Source of the DNA: Phaeobacter sp. 22II1-1F12B
GTDB lineage: Bacteria; Pseudomonadota; Alphaproteobacteria; Rhodobacterales; Rhodobacteraceae
Length of the DNA stretch: 64,000 bases
Reading direction: 5' to 3'
Assembly (NCBI RefSeq): GCF_002210165.1
Contig: NZ_AQQP01000012.1
Span: forward strand, 124,001-188,000
The position numbers were made by a program, and so were the translations under genes. Within the stretch, counting starts at the first letter, position 1, and each line of letters starts with the position of its first letter. Below the pieces are notes generated by a model. It was not told the origin of the DNA. It saw only the letters and a list, made by a program, of their open reading frames with translations, and did not search any database. Positions 9,433-18,476 of the stretch are shown here, one piece after another.

Positions 9433-10785
9433 ATGGACACCGCACTTGTCATCCTCGCCGCCGGAAAAGGGACGCGGATGAACTCAGATCTGCCAAAGGT
9501 GCTGCATCCGATTGCACAGGCCCCGATGCTGGCCCATGCGATGCGTGCCGGGGCGGCGATAGATCCGGTGCGGACAGTCATCGTGGCAGGCCATGGCGCG
9601 GATCAGGTCCGAGCTGCGGTAGAAGAGATCGACGAAGACGCGGTTGTTGTTCTCCAGCATGAGCAGAAGGGAACGGCCCATGCGGTGGATCAGGCCCGCG
9701 ACGCGCTGACCGGGTTTTCTGGCGATATCATGGTCCTCTACGGCGATACGCCGTTCATTACTGCCGAGACACTGAACGCAATGACCGAGGCACGCGAACA
9801 TCATGACCTCGTTGTGCTGGGTTTTGACACCGCGGATATCACCGCCCGATATGGCAGGCTTGTCCTCGAAGGCGACACCCTGCAGAAGATCGTCGAGTAC
9901 AAGGATGCCTCGGATGAAGAGCGCGCCCTAACTCTTTGCAATAGCGGCCTCTTGGTCTGCGACGCCGATACACTTTTCGAGCTGATCGCCGAAGTCGGCA
10001 ATGAAAATGCCTCGGGTGAATACTACCTGACCGATGTGGTCGAACATGCGAATGCGGGGGGCTTGAGCGTTACGGCTGTCAAATGCGATGAGGCCGAAAC
10101 GCTTGGCGTGAATTCCCGCGCAGATCTAGCGGCCGCCGATGCGGTTTTCCAGACACGGGCACGCGGCGCCTTGCTCGAAGACGGGATCACCCTGCTTGCG
10201 CCGGAAACCGTTTACCTTGCCTATGACACGGTGATCGGTCGGGACAGTGTGATTGAGCCGAACGTCGTCTTTGGCCCTGATGTGACAATTGAATCCGGCG
10301 TCACGATCCGCGCTTTTTCGCACCTCGAAGGCTGCCACGTCAGCCGTGGTGCTATTGTCGGGCCTTTTGCACGGCTCCGCCCCGGCGCGGAACTTGCGGA
10401 AAACACCCACATCGGCAACTTTGTCGAAATCAAGCAGGCGAACATTGCCGAAGGCGCCAAGATCAACCATCTGAGCTATATCGGCGATGCGGATATCGGC
10501 GAGAAAACGAATATCGGCGCAGGTACGATCACCTGCAACTACGACGGCGTGATGAAGCATCGCACCGTGATCGGTGCAAACGCCTTTATCGGTTCGGACA
10601 CGATGCTGGTCGCACCGGTGACGCTGGGTGACGGCGCCATGACAGCATCCGGTTCGGTGATTACAAAAGACGTCGAAGCAGAGGCAATGGCCGTGGCTCG
10701 GGCCCGTCAGGTCAATAAACCGGGATTTGCGCGCAAATTGTTCGAAATATTAAAGGCGCGTAAAGCTCAGCAGGGAAAAGGGTAA
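9433..10785 (+). CDS. glmU: Bifunctional GlcNAc-1-P uridylyltransferase / GlcN-1-P acetyltransferase
   Basis: Makes UDP-GlcNAc, precursor of peptidoglycan and lipid A. The 450-residue protein starts at the ATG at 9433 (MDTALVILAAGKGTRM); the in-frame region further upstream is leader. N-terminal nucleotidyltransferase domain: LAAGKGTRMNSDLPKVLH (residues 8-25), YGDTPF and EYYLTDVV. The C-terminal half is a left-handed beta-helix of hexapeptide repeats (IGNFVEIK, GAGTITCNYDG, IGSDTMLVAPV) that carries the acetyltransferase. Five bases separate it from glmS, forming a complete amino-sugar pair. Confidence 0.96.
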   Translation: MDTALVILAAGKGTRMNSDLPKVLHPIAQAPMLAHAMRAGAAIDPVRTVIVAGHGADQVRAAVEEIDEDAVVVLQHEQKGTAHAVDQARDALTGFSGDIMVLYGDTPFITAETLNAMTEAREHHDLVVLGFDTADITARYGRLVLEGDTLQKIVEYKDASDEERALTLCNSGLLVCDADTLFELIAEVGNENASGEYYLTDVVEHANAGGLSVTAVKCDEAETLGVNSRADLAAADAVFQTRARGALLEDGITLLAPETVYLAYDTVIGRDSVIEPNVVFGPDVTIESGVTIRAFSHLEGCHVSRGAIVGPFARLRPGAELAENTHIGNFVEIKQANIAEGAKINHLSYIGDADIGEKTNIGAGTITCNYDGVMKHRTVIGANAFIGSDTMLVAPVTLGDGAMTASGSVITKDVEAEAMAVARARQVNKPGFARKLFEILKARKAQQGKG

Positions 10786-10790
10786 GAAAG

Positions 10791-12614
10791 ATGTGCGGAA
10801 TTGTTGGCGTTCTCGGCAAGCATGAAGCCGCCCCGATCCTTGTCGAGGCTCTGAAACGCCTCGAGTATCGCGGATATGACAGCGCCGGTATCGCCACGGT
10901 GAATGACGGCGTGCTCGACCGTCGCCGTGCGGTCGGCAAACTCGTCAATCTGTCCGACCTCTTGGTTCACGAGCCCCTGACAGGCAAGGCTGGCATCGGT
11001 CATACCCGCTGGGCCACGCACGGTGCACCGAGCGTTACAAACGCCCACCCGCATCAGGCCGGCAAAGTGGCGGTCGTCCACAACGGTATCATCGAGAACT
11101 TTCGCGAGTTGCGCAGCGAGTTGGCTAAGGCCGGAGTTCAGTTCGTCACCGAAACGGACACGGAAACCGTCGCGCTGCTGGCCGAGCAATACATGCGTAA
11201 CGGGGACAGCCCGACTGATGCCGTGTTCAAGACGCTTGACCGGCTGCAGGGTGCATTTGCGCTCGCATTCCTTTTTGAAGGTCAGGACGATCTCATCATC
11301 GCCGCGCGCAAGGGATCGCCGCTTGCCATCGGACATGGCGACGGCGAGATGTACGTGGGATCGGACGCTATCGCCCTCTCGCCGCTAACCGACCGGATTA
11401 CCTATCTCGAAGAAGGTGACCGCGCCGTTGTGACCCGGAGTTCGCTGCAAATCTACGATTTGAATGGCGCATCGGTCGAACGCGATATCCAGGAAATCCA
11501 GATTGCTTCCGCCCGCATCGACAAGGCGGGGCATAAACATTTCATGGCAAAGGAAATCTCGGAGCAACCCCATGTCATCGCCGAAGCTCTGGGCCATTAT
11601 CTGCCCGCAGGCGGTGGATCGGTCGAATTGCCGGACCCCAGCATCGATTTTTCCAAGATCCAGCGCATGACGATGGTCGGCTGCGGCACCGCCTATTACG
11701 CCTGCCTCACGGCGAAATACTGGTTCGAGCAACTCGCCCGCCTCCCCGTCGAGGTCGATATTGCCTCGGAATTCCGCTATCGCGAACCGCCGGTCACCGA
11801 TGGCACGCTTGCCCTATTTGTCAGCCAGTCCGGCGAAACCGCCGATACGCTCGCTGCGCTGCGTTACGTTTCGGGAAAGGCGGATAAGATCGTTTCGGTC
11901 GTGAACGTGCCCCAAAGCTCGATTGCGCGCGAAAGCGATCTGGTGCTTCCCATTCACGCCGGAGTGGAAATCGGCGTGGCCTCGACCAAGGCATTCACCT
12001 GCCAGCTTACTGTTTTGTTGATGCTTGCGCTGAAAGCTGCAGCGGACCGAGGAACGCTGAGCGAGGATGAACTAGCCGATCACGTAGCCGCCTTGCGCGG
12101 TCTCCCTGCCGTTCTTGGCTCAGCGCTGGATGAAAGCGAAAACATCCGACGCGCCGCCCAACAGCTGAGCGAAGCGCGGGATGTCCTGTTCCTCGGGCGC
12201 GGGCCGATGTATCCTCTCGCACTGGAAGGCGCGCTGAAACTAAAGGAAATCAGCTATATCCACGCCGAAGCTTATGCCTCTGGAGAATTGAAACACGGCC
12301 CAATCGCGCTGATCGACAAGCATATGCCTGTCGTAGTCATGGCCCCTTGCGACGCGCTTTTCGACAAGACCGTTTCGAACATGCAGGAAGTCATGGCACG
12401 CAAGGGACAGGTCGTGCTAATTTCCGACAGCGACGGTATTGCCGAGGCGAGCGACGGCGTATGGCTATCGATCAAGATGCCGAAAATCGCACCGGCCCTG
12501 ACACCAATTCTTTATGCGATCCCGGCCCAGTTGCTCGCCTATCACACGGCGGTAGCCAAAGGCACAGACGTGGACCAGCCCCGCAACTTGGCGAAATCCG
12601 TTACCGTGGAGTGA
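10791..12614 (+). CDS. glmS: Glutamine--fructose-6-phosphate aminotransferase (isomerizing)
   Basis: Converts fructose-6-phosphate and glutamine to glucosamine-6-phosphate. At 607 residues it is full length: MCGIVGVLG with Cys2 as the N-terminal glutaminase nucleophile, TRWATHGAPS and HNGIIENF in the glutaminase domain, two SIS sugar-isomerase domains (CGTAYYAC and SQSGETADTLAALR in the first, FLGRGPMYPLALEGALKLKE in the second), and the ending AKSVTVE. It is directly downstream of glmU. No glmS ribozyme was seen; those are a Gram-positive feature. Confidence 0.97.
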   Translation: MCGIVGVLGKHEAAPILVEALKRLEYRGYDSAGIATVNDGVLDRRRAVGKLVNLSDLLVHEPLTGKAGIGHTRWATHGAPSVTNAHPHQAGKVAVVHNGIIENFRELRSELAKAGVQFVTETDTETVALLAEQYMRNGDSPTDAVFKTLDRLQGAFALAFLFEGQDDLIIAARKGSPLAIGHGDGEMYVGSDAIALSPLTDRITYLEEGDRAVVTRSSLQIYDLNGASVERDIQEIQIASARIDKAGHKHFMAKEISEQPHVIAEALGHYLPAGGGSVELPDPSIDFSKIQRMTMVGCGTAYYACLTAKYWFEQLARLPVEVDIASEFRYREPPVTDGTLALFVSQSGETADTLAALRYVSGKADKIVSVVNVPQSSIARESDLVLPIHAGVEIGVASTKAFTCQLTVLLMLALKAAADRGTLSEDELADHVAALRGLPAVLGSALDESENIRRAAQQLSEARDVLFLGRGPMYPLALEGALKLKEISYIHAEAYASGELKHGPIALIDKHMPVVVMAPCDALFDKTVSNMQEVMARKGQVVLISDSDGIAEASDGVWLSIKMPKIAPALTPILYAIPAQLLAYHTAVAKGTDVDQPRNLAKSVTVE

Positions 12615-12617
12615 GCG

Positions 12618-13181
12618 ATGGCCAAGCAATTCCCTGCACTTACCGCAGATCATCGTAAGTTCATCGAAGAACAGCACATGTTCTTTTCCGGTTCGGCAGG
12701 GCCGAGCGGACGGGTAAACATCTCGCCCAAGGGCATGGATTCATTACGCATCATGGGCGAGAACCGCATATTGTGGATGAACCTGACCGGGTCCGGCAAT
12801 GAAACGGCGGGTCACCTGAAACAGGATCCGCGCATGACGCTGATGTGGTGTTCTTACACGCGGCGTCCCCTGATCCTTCGCTGCTATGGCACCGCAAAGA
12901 CCTACCACCCCGGCGATGACGGATGGGACAGCCGCGCCGTCGAATTTCCAGCCCATCGAGTCGAATTTCCAGCCCATCGAAGTGCGCGGCAGATCTATGA
13001 CGTGACCGTCGATATGGTTCAGACGTCCTGCGGTTACGCCGTGCCGTTCATGGATTTCGTGCAGGACCGGGACACCATGCAAACTTGGGTCGACGGAAAA
13101 TCCGACGAAGACCTGCGCCAATACTGGCGTGACAAGAACACCACTACGTTGGACGGGCAGGAAACCGGTATCCCGGTTTGA
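12618..13181 (+). CDS. Pyridoxamine 5'-phosphate oxidase family protein with an in-frame tandem duplication
   Basis: A 187-residue PNPOx-like split-barrel protein: FFSGSAGPSGRVNISPKG near residues 22-39, RPLILRCYGTAKTYHPGDDGW in the middle, and VDMVQTSCGYAVPFMDF near the end, as in a common proteobacterial family of uncharacterised flavoproteins. The segment VEFPAHR is encoded twice in a row by a 21-base exact tandem repeat (12939-12980), adding seven residues to a loop. It follows glmS by 3 bases and may be cotranscribed. Its last base abuts the stop codon of the opposing S4-domain gene. The substrate is unknown. Confidence 0.8.
   Translation: MAKQFPALTADHRKFIEEQHMFFSGSAGPSGRVNISPKGMDSLRIMGENRILWMNLTGSGNETAGHLKQDPRMTLMWCSYTRRPLILRCYGTAKTYHPGDDGWDSRAVEFPAHRVEFPAHRSARQIYDVTVDMVQTSCGYAVPFMDFVQDRDTMQTWVDGKSDEDLRQYWRDKNTTTLDGQETGIPV
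12939..12980 (+). repeat. Exact 21-bp tandem duplication inside a coding region
   Basis: Bases 12939-12959 and 12960-12980 are identical. The unit is a multiple of three, so the frame is kept and seven residues (VEFPAHR) are repeated. Perfect identity at all positions, including third codon positions, suggests a recent slippage or duplication event. Confidence 0.95.
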
Positions 13182-13550
13182 TCACTCACCACCCTCTTGC
13201 TTGAAAGCGTCCAGAGCGCGCCGGTCTTTCTTGGTGGGCCTCTCTCCAACCCTTTCGACAGGCTTGGCCTGTTCCTCCGGTTCAGTGAGATCTTCGTAGA
13301 GTGTCTGCGCTTCGGGCGCCGGTCCGCGTCTGTTCCCAATTGCAACCACGCGAACAACCCGGACACGCGAACCTTGGGTAAAGGTCAGCACGTCATCGGG
13401 CGAAATCACCTGTGATGCCTTGGTGACGCGCGTGCCATTCAGCCTGAGATTGCCGCTGCCGACTTCTTTCGTCGCCAGCGACCTTGTTTTGAAAAACCGG
13501 GCATACCAAAGCCACTTGTCAACGCGCAGCTTTTCCAACGCGCCGTTCAT
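13182..13550 (-). CDS. S4-domain RNA-binding protein (Hsp15/HslR type)
   Basis: A small basic protein of 122 residues with an N-terminal S4 fold: LRVDKWLWYARFFKTRSLA (residues 8-26) and LRLNGTRVTKASQVISPDDVLTF (about 35-57). This is the layout of Hsp15, which in E. coli binds 50S subunits carrying stalled peptidyl-tRNA. The C-terminal 50 residues are charged and probably disordered. It lies 5 bases downstream of the Suv3-like helicase on the same strand, so an RNA-related pairing is likely. Its stop codon touches the stop of the convergent PNPOx-like gene. Confidence 0.85.
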   Translation of the reverse strand: MNGALEKLRVDKWLWYARFFKTRSLATKEVGSGNLRLNGTRVTKASQVISPDDVLTFTQGSRVRVVRVVAIGNRRGPAPEAQTLYEDLTEPEEQAKPVERVGERPTKKDRRALDAFKQEGGE

Positions 13551-13555
13551 GGCGA

Positions 13556-16492
13556 TTACTTCTTGTCCTTGAGCCCCATGAGAGCGGCGGCAAAAGGATT
13601 GTCCGGATCGATTTTCTTTTCGTTCTTCGGCGGACGAGCGGAGTAATTGCCACCGGACTGGGGTTTGCCTTTACCCTGCGGTTTCTTCCCGCGCGGCTTG
13701 CCTTTACCCTGCGGCGCCTTGCCTGCCCCTCTCGGGCCTTTGGAACGTGCGTTCTGATTGGGCGTCCGGCCCCAGGTGAAGGTAAAGTAGACTTCGGTTT
13801 CGGGACCGGCGATCTCTGCATCTGCCGCCGTTCCGGGCGCAACCTCGGTTTCCGACATCTCCGGAATTTCAGCCGGAACTTCGGGCTCTTCGGCCTTTTC
13901 CTCGGCAATCGGGGCAACACCGTCCTCGGGAATGTCCGCAGTCTCTTCGACAACATCTGCCGGTGCCGGGGTTTCCGGTGCTTCGACGACCCCGCCAGCC
14001 GGCACATCCTCGCCGCGATCCATCACGGGCGTATCCTCGGATACGGTTTCGTCCTCGGTTCCCGTGCCTGCGGGAGCCTCTACCGGGTCCGGCATGACCT
14101 TGTCCGCCGGCTTGACCTTTTCGCGTTCGCCCCGTTCGGCGCGGTAACCCAGACCGCCCATGAGATCCGCGAACTGTTCCAGTGTCATGCCGGTGATCGA
14201 CAGCATGTCTGGCTTCGCTTCAAAGCCGGCACGGCTATTTTCCGCCCGCAACATGTCGGCGAGACGTTCCAGCATATCGATCCGGATCGCCCGTTCGCCT
14301 GCCTCGCGGTAACCGCACATGGTGTGATACCCCTCGGGCGCATCCTTGACCGACGGCACGGTGACCAGTCCCGGCGGCGGCGCTTCGGGGAATTCCTGCA
14401 GGTTCTTCGCCAGCGACCAGAGGACAAGCCGAAGGCGTGTCGGCGCAGGCTTGAGCAGAAACGGCATGAAAATAGTGAACTGACCAAACCGCATGCCGTG
14501 CTTGCGCAGCGCGGCCCGTGCATCCTGATCAAGGTCTTTGACTTCCTGCGCCACTTCGGACCGGGGCAGAATGCCGTAGGCTTCGACCATGCGGAATGCA
14601 AAGCCCCGTGCGAGGCCGTTCAAAGTTTCATCACGCTGAAGATTCAGCAGCGGTTCAAACAGCGCGGCGATCTTGCGGTCGATGAAATGCTGAAGGCGGC
14701 GTTCGACTTTCTGGGTAACTTCGGGACCGGCGACGTCATCGACAAAAACCTCGATGCGCGGTTTAAGCGGCTCCGACCCGGCGACCAGTTTGCCGATGGC
14801 ACTGTCGCCCCACATAAGGCCACCCTGCTCGGTAAAATCGATCTCGGTATCGGGGGCATTGTAGAAACGGTCAGCCCTCAGATGGAACTGTGGCGCAAGC
14901 GCCTGAAGCGACGCCGATTTCAGCGCTTTCTCTTCTGCACCTGCCGCGCCTTTGTCAGCACGGAAACGGAAACCCTCAAGACGTCCGACAAATTCGCCTT
15001 CGACGGTTACATCACCTTTTTCGTTCACCTCGGCCAAAAGGGCCTCCTTTTGCTTGAGCCGGCGCAAAAGCACAGAAGTGCGCCGGTCCACAAATCTTTG
15101 CGTCAAACGCTCATGCAAAGCATCCGACACCCTATCTTCTACAGCGCGTGTTTCACCGCGCCAATGGCTTTCGTCCCGCGTCCAGCCCTTGCGTTGAGCC
15201 ACATAAGTCCATGTGCGGATAAATGCCAGACGTTTGCTTAACGCATCGATATCCCCATCGGTTCGATCGATACGTTTGATTTGCCGGGCAATCCAGTCAT
15301 CGGGCACCTGACCGTTCTGATGCAGGTGGTTAAAAATGACCTCAAGCAACGCGGCATGTTCAGCATGGCTGATGCCACGAAAATCCGGGATACGGCATAC
15401 GTCCCACAGCAGGCGAACGGATACGGCATCGCTGGCGCGGGCCGCGACCTCGGCACTGGCAGACAGCGTACGCAGCGCCACCAGATCGTCCGCATCGCGC
15501 GCCTTGACGAGATTCTCATTGTCCGGCGAGGTTTCGAGCGACCGGATCAGAGCATCGCAGGAACCGAATTGCAGACCCGCGTTACGCCAAATGAGCTTTT
15601 TCAAGGGCGTGAAACGATGTTCCATGATCGCCTGCGCGACACCGTCATCCAGCGGACGCGCCTCGCCCGTGACACCGAATGTCCCGTTCGACATGCCCCG
15701 TCCTGCCCGACCCGCGATCTGTGCCAGTTCGTTCGGTGCCAGCGGGCGCATGCGTCGGCCATCGAATTTGGTCAGCGAGGAAAATGCCACGTGGTCGATA
15801 TCAAGGTTCAAGCCCATCCCGATCGCATCCGTCGCGACAAGGTAATCGACTTCGCCATTCTGGTAGAGCGCGACCTGCGCGTTTCTGGTTCGCGGGCTAA
15901 GCGCGCCCATCACCACGGCCGCGCCGCCTTTCTGACGGCGGATCAGCTCTGCAATGGCATAGACGTTGTCGACAGAGAACCCGACGATGGCGCTTCGCGG
16001 CGGCATCCGGCTGACCTTTTTCGCGCCGGAATAGACCAGTTGCGACATACGTTCACGCTGGACGAAACGCGCCTCGGGCACCAGTTCGGCAATCGGCCCC
16101 CGCATCGTGTCCGACCCCAGAAACAGGGTCTCATGCAGCCCCCGCGAGCGCAGCAGACGGTCGGTAAACACATGCCCTCGCTCGGGATCGGCACATAGCT
16201 GTATCTCATCAACCGCAAGGAAATCGCAGCCCATGCCCTCGGGCATCGCTTCGACCGTACACACCCAGTATTGCGTACGAGGCGGCACGATACGTTCTTC
16301 GCCGGTGACAAGCGCCACAACCGAAGGCCCGCGGATCGCCACGATACGGTCGTACACCTCACGCGCCAGCAGGCGAAGCGGCAGTCCGATCACCCCGGTA
16401 CGGTGACCCAGCATGCGTTCGATAGCGTAATGTGTCTTGCCGGTATTCGTGGGGCCAAGGACCGCCACGACCCGGGATGATCCTGTCACCAT
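13556..16492 (-). CDS. Suv3-like superfamily 2 RNA/DNA helicase with a long charged C-terminal tail
   Basis: A 978-residue helicase resembling mitochondrial SUV3. Motif I is GPTNTGKT (residues 13-20); motif II is DEIQ (95-98) in place of DEAD/DEAH; the second RecA domain has VATDAIGMGLNLDIDHV and QIAGRAGRG (motifs V and VI). From about residue 790 there is an acidic Glu/Pro/Ala-rich linker, then a strongly basic Lys/Gly/Arg/Pro tail (about 905-965), probably a flexible RNA-binding extension. Alphaproteobacteria carry this helicase; mitochondrial Suv3 works with an RNA-degrading partner. Whether the bacterial protein acts in RNA turnover is inference. Confidence 0.85.
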   Translation of the reverse strand: MVTGSSRVVAVLGPTNTGKTHYAIERMLGHRTGVIGLPLRLLAREVYDRIVAIRGPSVVALVTGEERIVPPRTQYWVCTVEAMPEGMGCDFLAVDEIQLCADPERGHVFTDRLLRSRGLHETLFLGSDTMRGPIAELVPEARFVQRERMSQLVYSGAKKVSRMPPRSAIVGFSVDNVYAIAELIRRQKGGAAVVMGALSPRTRNAQVALYQNGEVDYLVATDAIGMGLNLDIDHVAFSSLTKFDGRRMRPLAPNELAQIAGRAGRGMSNGTFGVTGEARPLDDGVAQAIMEHRFTPLKKLIWRNAGLQFGSCDALIRSLETSPDNENLVKARDADDLVALRTLSASAEVAARASDAVSVRLLWDVCRIPDFRGISHAEHAALLEVIFNHLHQNGQVPDDWIARQIKRIDRTDGDIDALSKRLAFIRTWTYVAQRKGWTRDESHWRGETRAVEDRVSDALHERLTQRFVDRRTSVLLRRLKQKEALLAEVNEKGDVTVEGEFVGRLEGFRFRADKGAAGAEEKALKSASLQALAPQFHLRADRFYNAPDTEIDFTEQGGLMWGDSAIGKLVAGSEPLKPRIEVFVDDVAGPEVTQKVERRLQHFIDRKIAALFEPLLNLQRDETLNGLARGFAFRMVEAYGILPRSEVAQEVKDLDQDARAALRKHGMRFGQFTIFMPFLLKPAPTRLRLVLWSLAKNLQEFPEAPPPGLVTVPSVKDAPEGYHTMCGYREAGERAIRIDMLERLADMLRAENSRAGFEAKPDMLSITGMTLEQFADLMGGLGYRAERGEREKVKPADKVMPDPVEAPAGTGTEDETVSEDTPVMDRGEDVPAGGVVEAPETPAPADVVEETADIPEDGVAPIAEEKAEEPEVPAEIPEMSETEVAPGTAADAEIAGPETEVYFTFTWGRTPNQNARSKGPRGAGKAPQGKGKPRGKKPQGKGKPQSGGNYSARPPKNEKKIDPDNPFAAALMGLKDKK

Positions 16493-16525
16493 CTGCTTCC
16501 TGACATTGACGTGAGTGGATCGCTC

Positions 16526-17095
16526 TTAGAGAGACGTACCTTCGATACGCCCCTGTAACCGTTCCACTGCGGCAGCAACAGGTTCGCTATGCGGATTTAA
16601 CGCTAGGGCACGCACATAGGCATCATACGCGCGCTGGGGGTAGTCGAAAGTTTCCAGCATTGCCCCCAATCCGTAGATCGCGTCGTAATTATTCGGGTTC
16701 AGCGCCAGCGCCCGCTCGATATCCGCCATGGCGGGACCGAACAGTTCCTTGGCGAAATAGGCCGACGCACGCGCGTGGTACCCTTCGGCGAATTCCGGCG
16801 CGTGATCCGTCAAGGCCGTCAGGTGTTCGATCGCTGCATCCACATCTTCCTGTTCCAGTGCTTCCCGCCCACGCTTAAGCAACAGGTCCATCGCCGGAGA
16901 GCCGCTTTTGCTCCAGATCGCCTGAAGCTGCCGATCCAGCCGCTTTGCCTCGGCCGAATCGGCCTCTTTCAGCTGTTCGAGAAGCGCCGCTTCGTCTGTT
17001 AAATCAGCGGTTTGACTACTCAAAGGTAAGGAATACATGACTAGAGCGAAAGCTGCCGCCACGGTACGTTTGAGATTGGGATGATGAATGCTCAT
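16526..17095 (-). CDS. TPR-repeat protein, probably exported
   Basis: A 189-residue protein with an N-terminal hydrophobic stretch (TVAAAFALVMYSLPLSS, residues 11-27) that fits a signal peptide, then tetratricopeptide repeats: DAAIEHLTALTDHAPEFAEGY, GPAMADIERALALNPNNYDAI and RAYDAYVRALALNPHSEPV (residues about 83-170), with the usual Ala/Leu/Asn-Pro spacing. Such proteins scaffold protein contacts; no partner is suggested by the neighbours. It lies upstream of, and on the same strand as, the helicase, with a 33-base gap. Confidence 0.75.
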   Translation of the reverse strand: MSIHHPNLKRTVAAAFALVMYSLPLSSQTADLTDEAALLEQLKEADSAEAKRLDRQLQAIWSKSGSPAMDLLLKRGREALEQEDVDAAIEHLTALTDHAPEFAEGYHARASAYFAKELFGPAMADIERALALNPNNYDAIYGLGAMLETFDYPQRAYDAYVRALALNPHSEPVAAAVERLQGRIEGTSL

Positions 17096-17170
17096 AACAA
17101 ATCATAGTGTAACGTGACGCGCGGCGAAGGCCAGAGATAAGCGGGTCAAATTTTCAGCGAGAGGTAAAAT

Positions 17171-17461
17171 ATGAGCGAGTTTATGGAGCAGGCAACGGCG
17201 GAACTGAATGCCAAGATGGCAGCCGCTGATTTCGACGGCACTGCGAAACTGAACATTTCGGATATGGGCGCGATCATGCTCGACGGCACCGGCGCACGGG
17301 TTGGCGATGAAGAGGCCGACGTGACGCTGACGGCAGATTCGGAAACCTTCAAATCGATCTTCGAGGGCGACACCAACCCCACAAGCGCTTTCATGACCGG
17401 CAAGCTGTCTGTCGACGGCGATATGGGCATGGCGATGAAACTGGCATCGGTGCTGGGCTGA
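17171..17461 (+). CDS. SCP2 sterol-binding-domain protein
   Basis: A 96-residue single-domain SCP2-like lipid-binding protein. SCP2 features are an amphipathic start (MSEFMEQATAELNAKM), the central beta strands (DVTLTADSETFKSIFEGDTNP) and the closing FMTGKLSVDGDMGMAMKLASVL. These small proteins bind hydrophobic ligands such as fatty acyl groups; the ligand here is unknown. Its stop TGA overlaps the ATG of the following hydrolase by one base (TGATG), so the two are almost certainly co-translated and a lipid-related partnership is plausible. Confidence 0.9.
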   Translation: MSEFMEQATAELNAKMAAADFDGTAKLNISDMGAIMLDGTGARVGDEEADVTLTADSETFKSIFEGDTNPTSAFMTGKLSVDGDMGMAMKLASVLG

Positions 17462-18432
17462 TGGCACTTTCGCAGGCCCCCTTCTTTGCAGAACTCGCAG
17501 ACGGCCCCGAAGGCGGGGCCGCCTATTGGTGCACTGCCGAAGACGGGGTTCGCCTGCGTGTCGGCTATTGGCCGTGTGAAAATGCGCGGGGGACGGTTCT
17601 GTTGTTCCCCGGGCGTACCGAATTCGTGGAAAAATACGGACGCACCGCCGGTGAATTCGCCGAGCATGGATATGCGACCCTTGCGATCGACTGGCGCGGT
17701 CAGGGGATGGCGGACCGCTTGATCGAAGATCGTCGCGTCGGCCATGTCATCAAATTCACCGACTACCAACGCGACGTACGTGCTGCCCTCGAAGTTGCCG
17801 AAGAACTCGGCGCGCCTAAGGGCTGGCACCTCCTTGGTCATTCGATGGGCGGTGCCATTGGCATGCGCGCGGCGCTTGAGGGGCTGCCGGTCGAAACCTG
17901 CAGCTTTACCGGACCGATGTGGGGCATCTATATGTCCACCCTCGTTCGTCCTTTTGGCTGGGCGCTGCCGCGCATGGCAAACCTCGTCGGCATGGGCACC
18001 CGCCTGCCCCCCAGCACTCGCTATGAAAGCTACGTGCTGGTCAACCAGTTCGAAGACAACGTGCTGACCCGCGACCTTGAAACCTATGAATTCATGCGCA
18101 ATCAGCTGGTCGACAAACCGGAACTGGCGCTTGGCGGGCCAAGCATGATCTGGCTGCGCGAAGGTCTGGAAGAATGCAAATTCCTTGCACGCCAACCCTC
18201 GCCCGACCTGCCCTGTCTGACCTTCATTGGCGACAATGAGCGCATCATCGACACGGCTGCCGTTCACGACCGGATGCGCCGGTGGCCGAATGGCACGCTG
18301 GATGTCGTTCCGAATGCCGAGCACGAAGTGCTGATGGAACGCCCGGAAACCCGCAAGCGGATCATGGAGATGCTTCAGGCGCATTTCGACGGCGATTTCG
18401 ATCACGGCCAGAACAAGGCGCACTGCGCTTAG
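17461..18432 (+). CDS. Alpha/beta hydrolase, lysophospholipase (PldB/monoglyceride lipase) type
   Basis: A 323-residue alpha/beta hydrolase. VLLFPGRTEFVEKYGRTAGEFAEHGY matches the oxyanion strand of PldB-like lysophospholipases, IDWRGQGMADRL follows, and the nucleophile elbow GHSMGG sits near residues 123-128. The later acid and histidine are probably within FIGDNERIIDTAAVHD and NAEHEVLME. No signal peptide is evident, so action in the cytosol or at the inner membrane is likely. It is translationally coupled to the SCP2 protein; lipid or monoacyl ester hydrolysis is the best guess. Confidence 0.85.
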   Translation: MALSQAPFFAELADGPEGGAAYWCTAEDGVRLRVGYWPCENARGTVLLFPGRTEFVEKYGRTAGEFAEHGYATLAIDWRGQGMADRLIEDRRVGHVIKFTDYQRDVRAALEVAEELGAPKGWHLLGHSMGGAIGMRAALEGLPVETCSFTGPMWGIYMSTLVRPFGWALPRMANLVGMGTRLPPSTRYESYVLVNQFEDNVLTRDLETYEFMRNQLVDKPELALGGPSMIWLREGLEECKFLARQPSPDLPCLTFIGDNERIIDTAAVHDRMRRWPNGTLDVVPNAEHEVLMERPETRKRIMEMLQAHFDGDFDHGQNKAHCA

Positions 18433-18476
18433 ATCTCCGGGATTGCTCTCCACCCGCGGCGACCTAGGTTTGCCGC

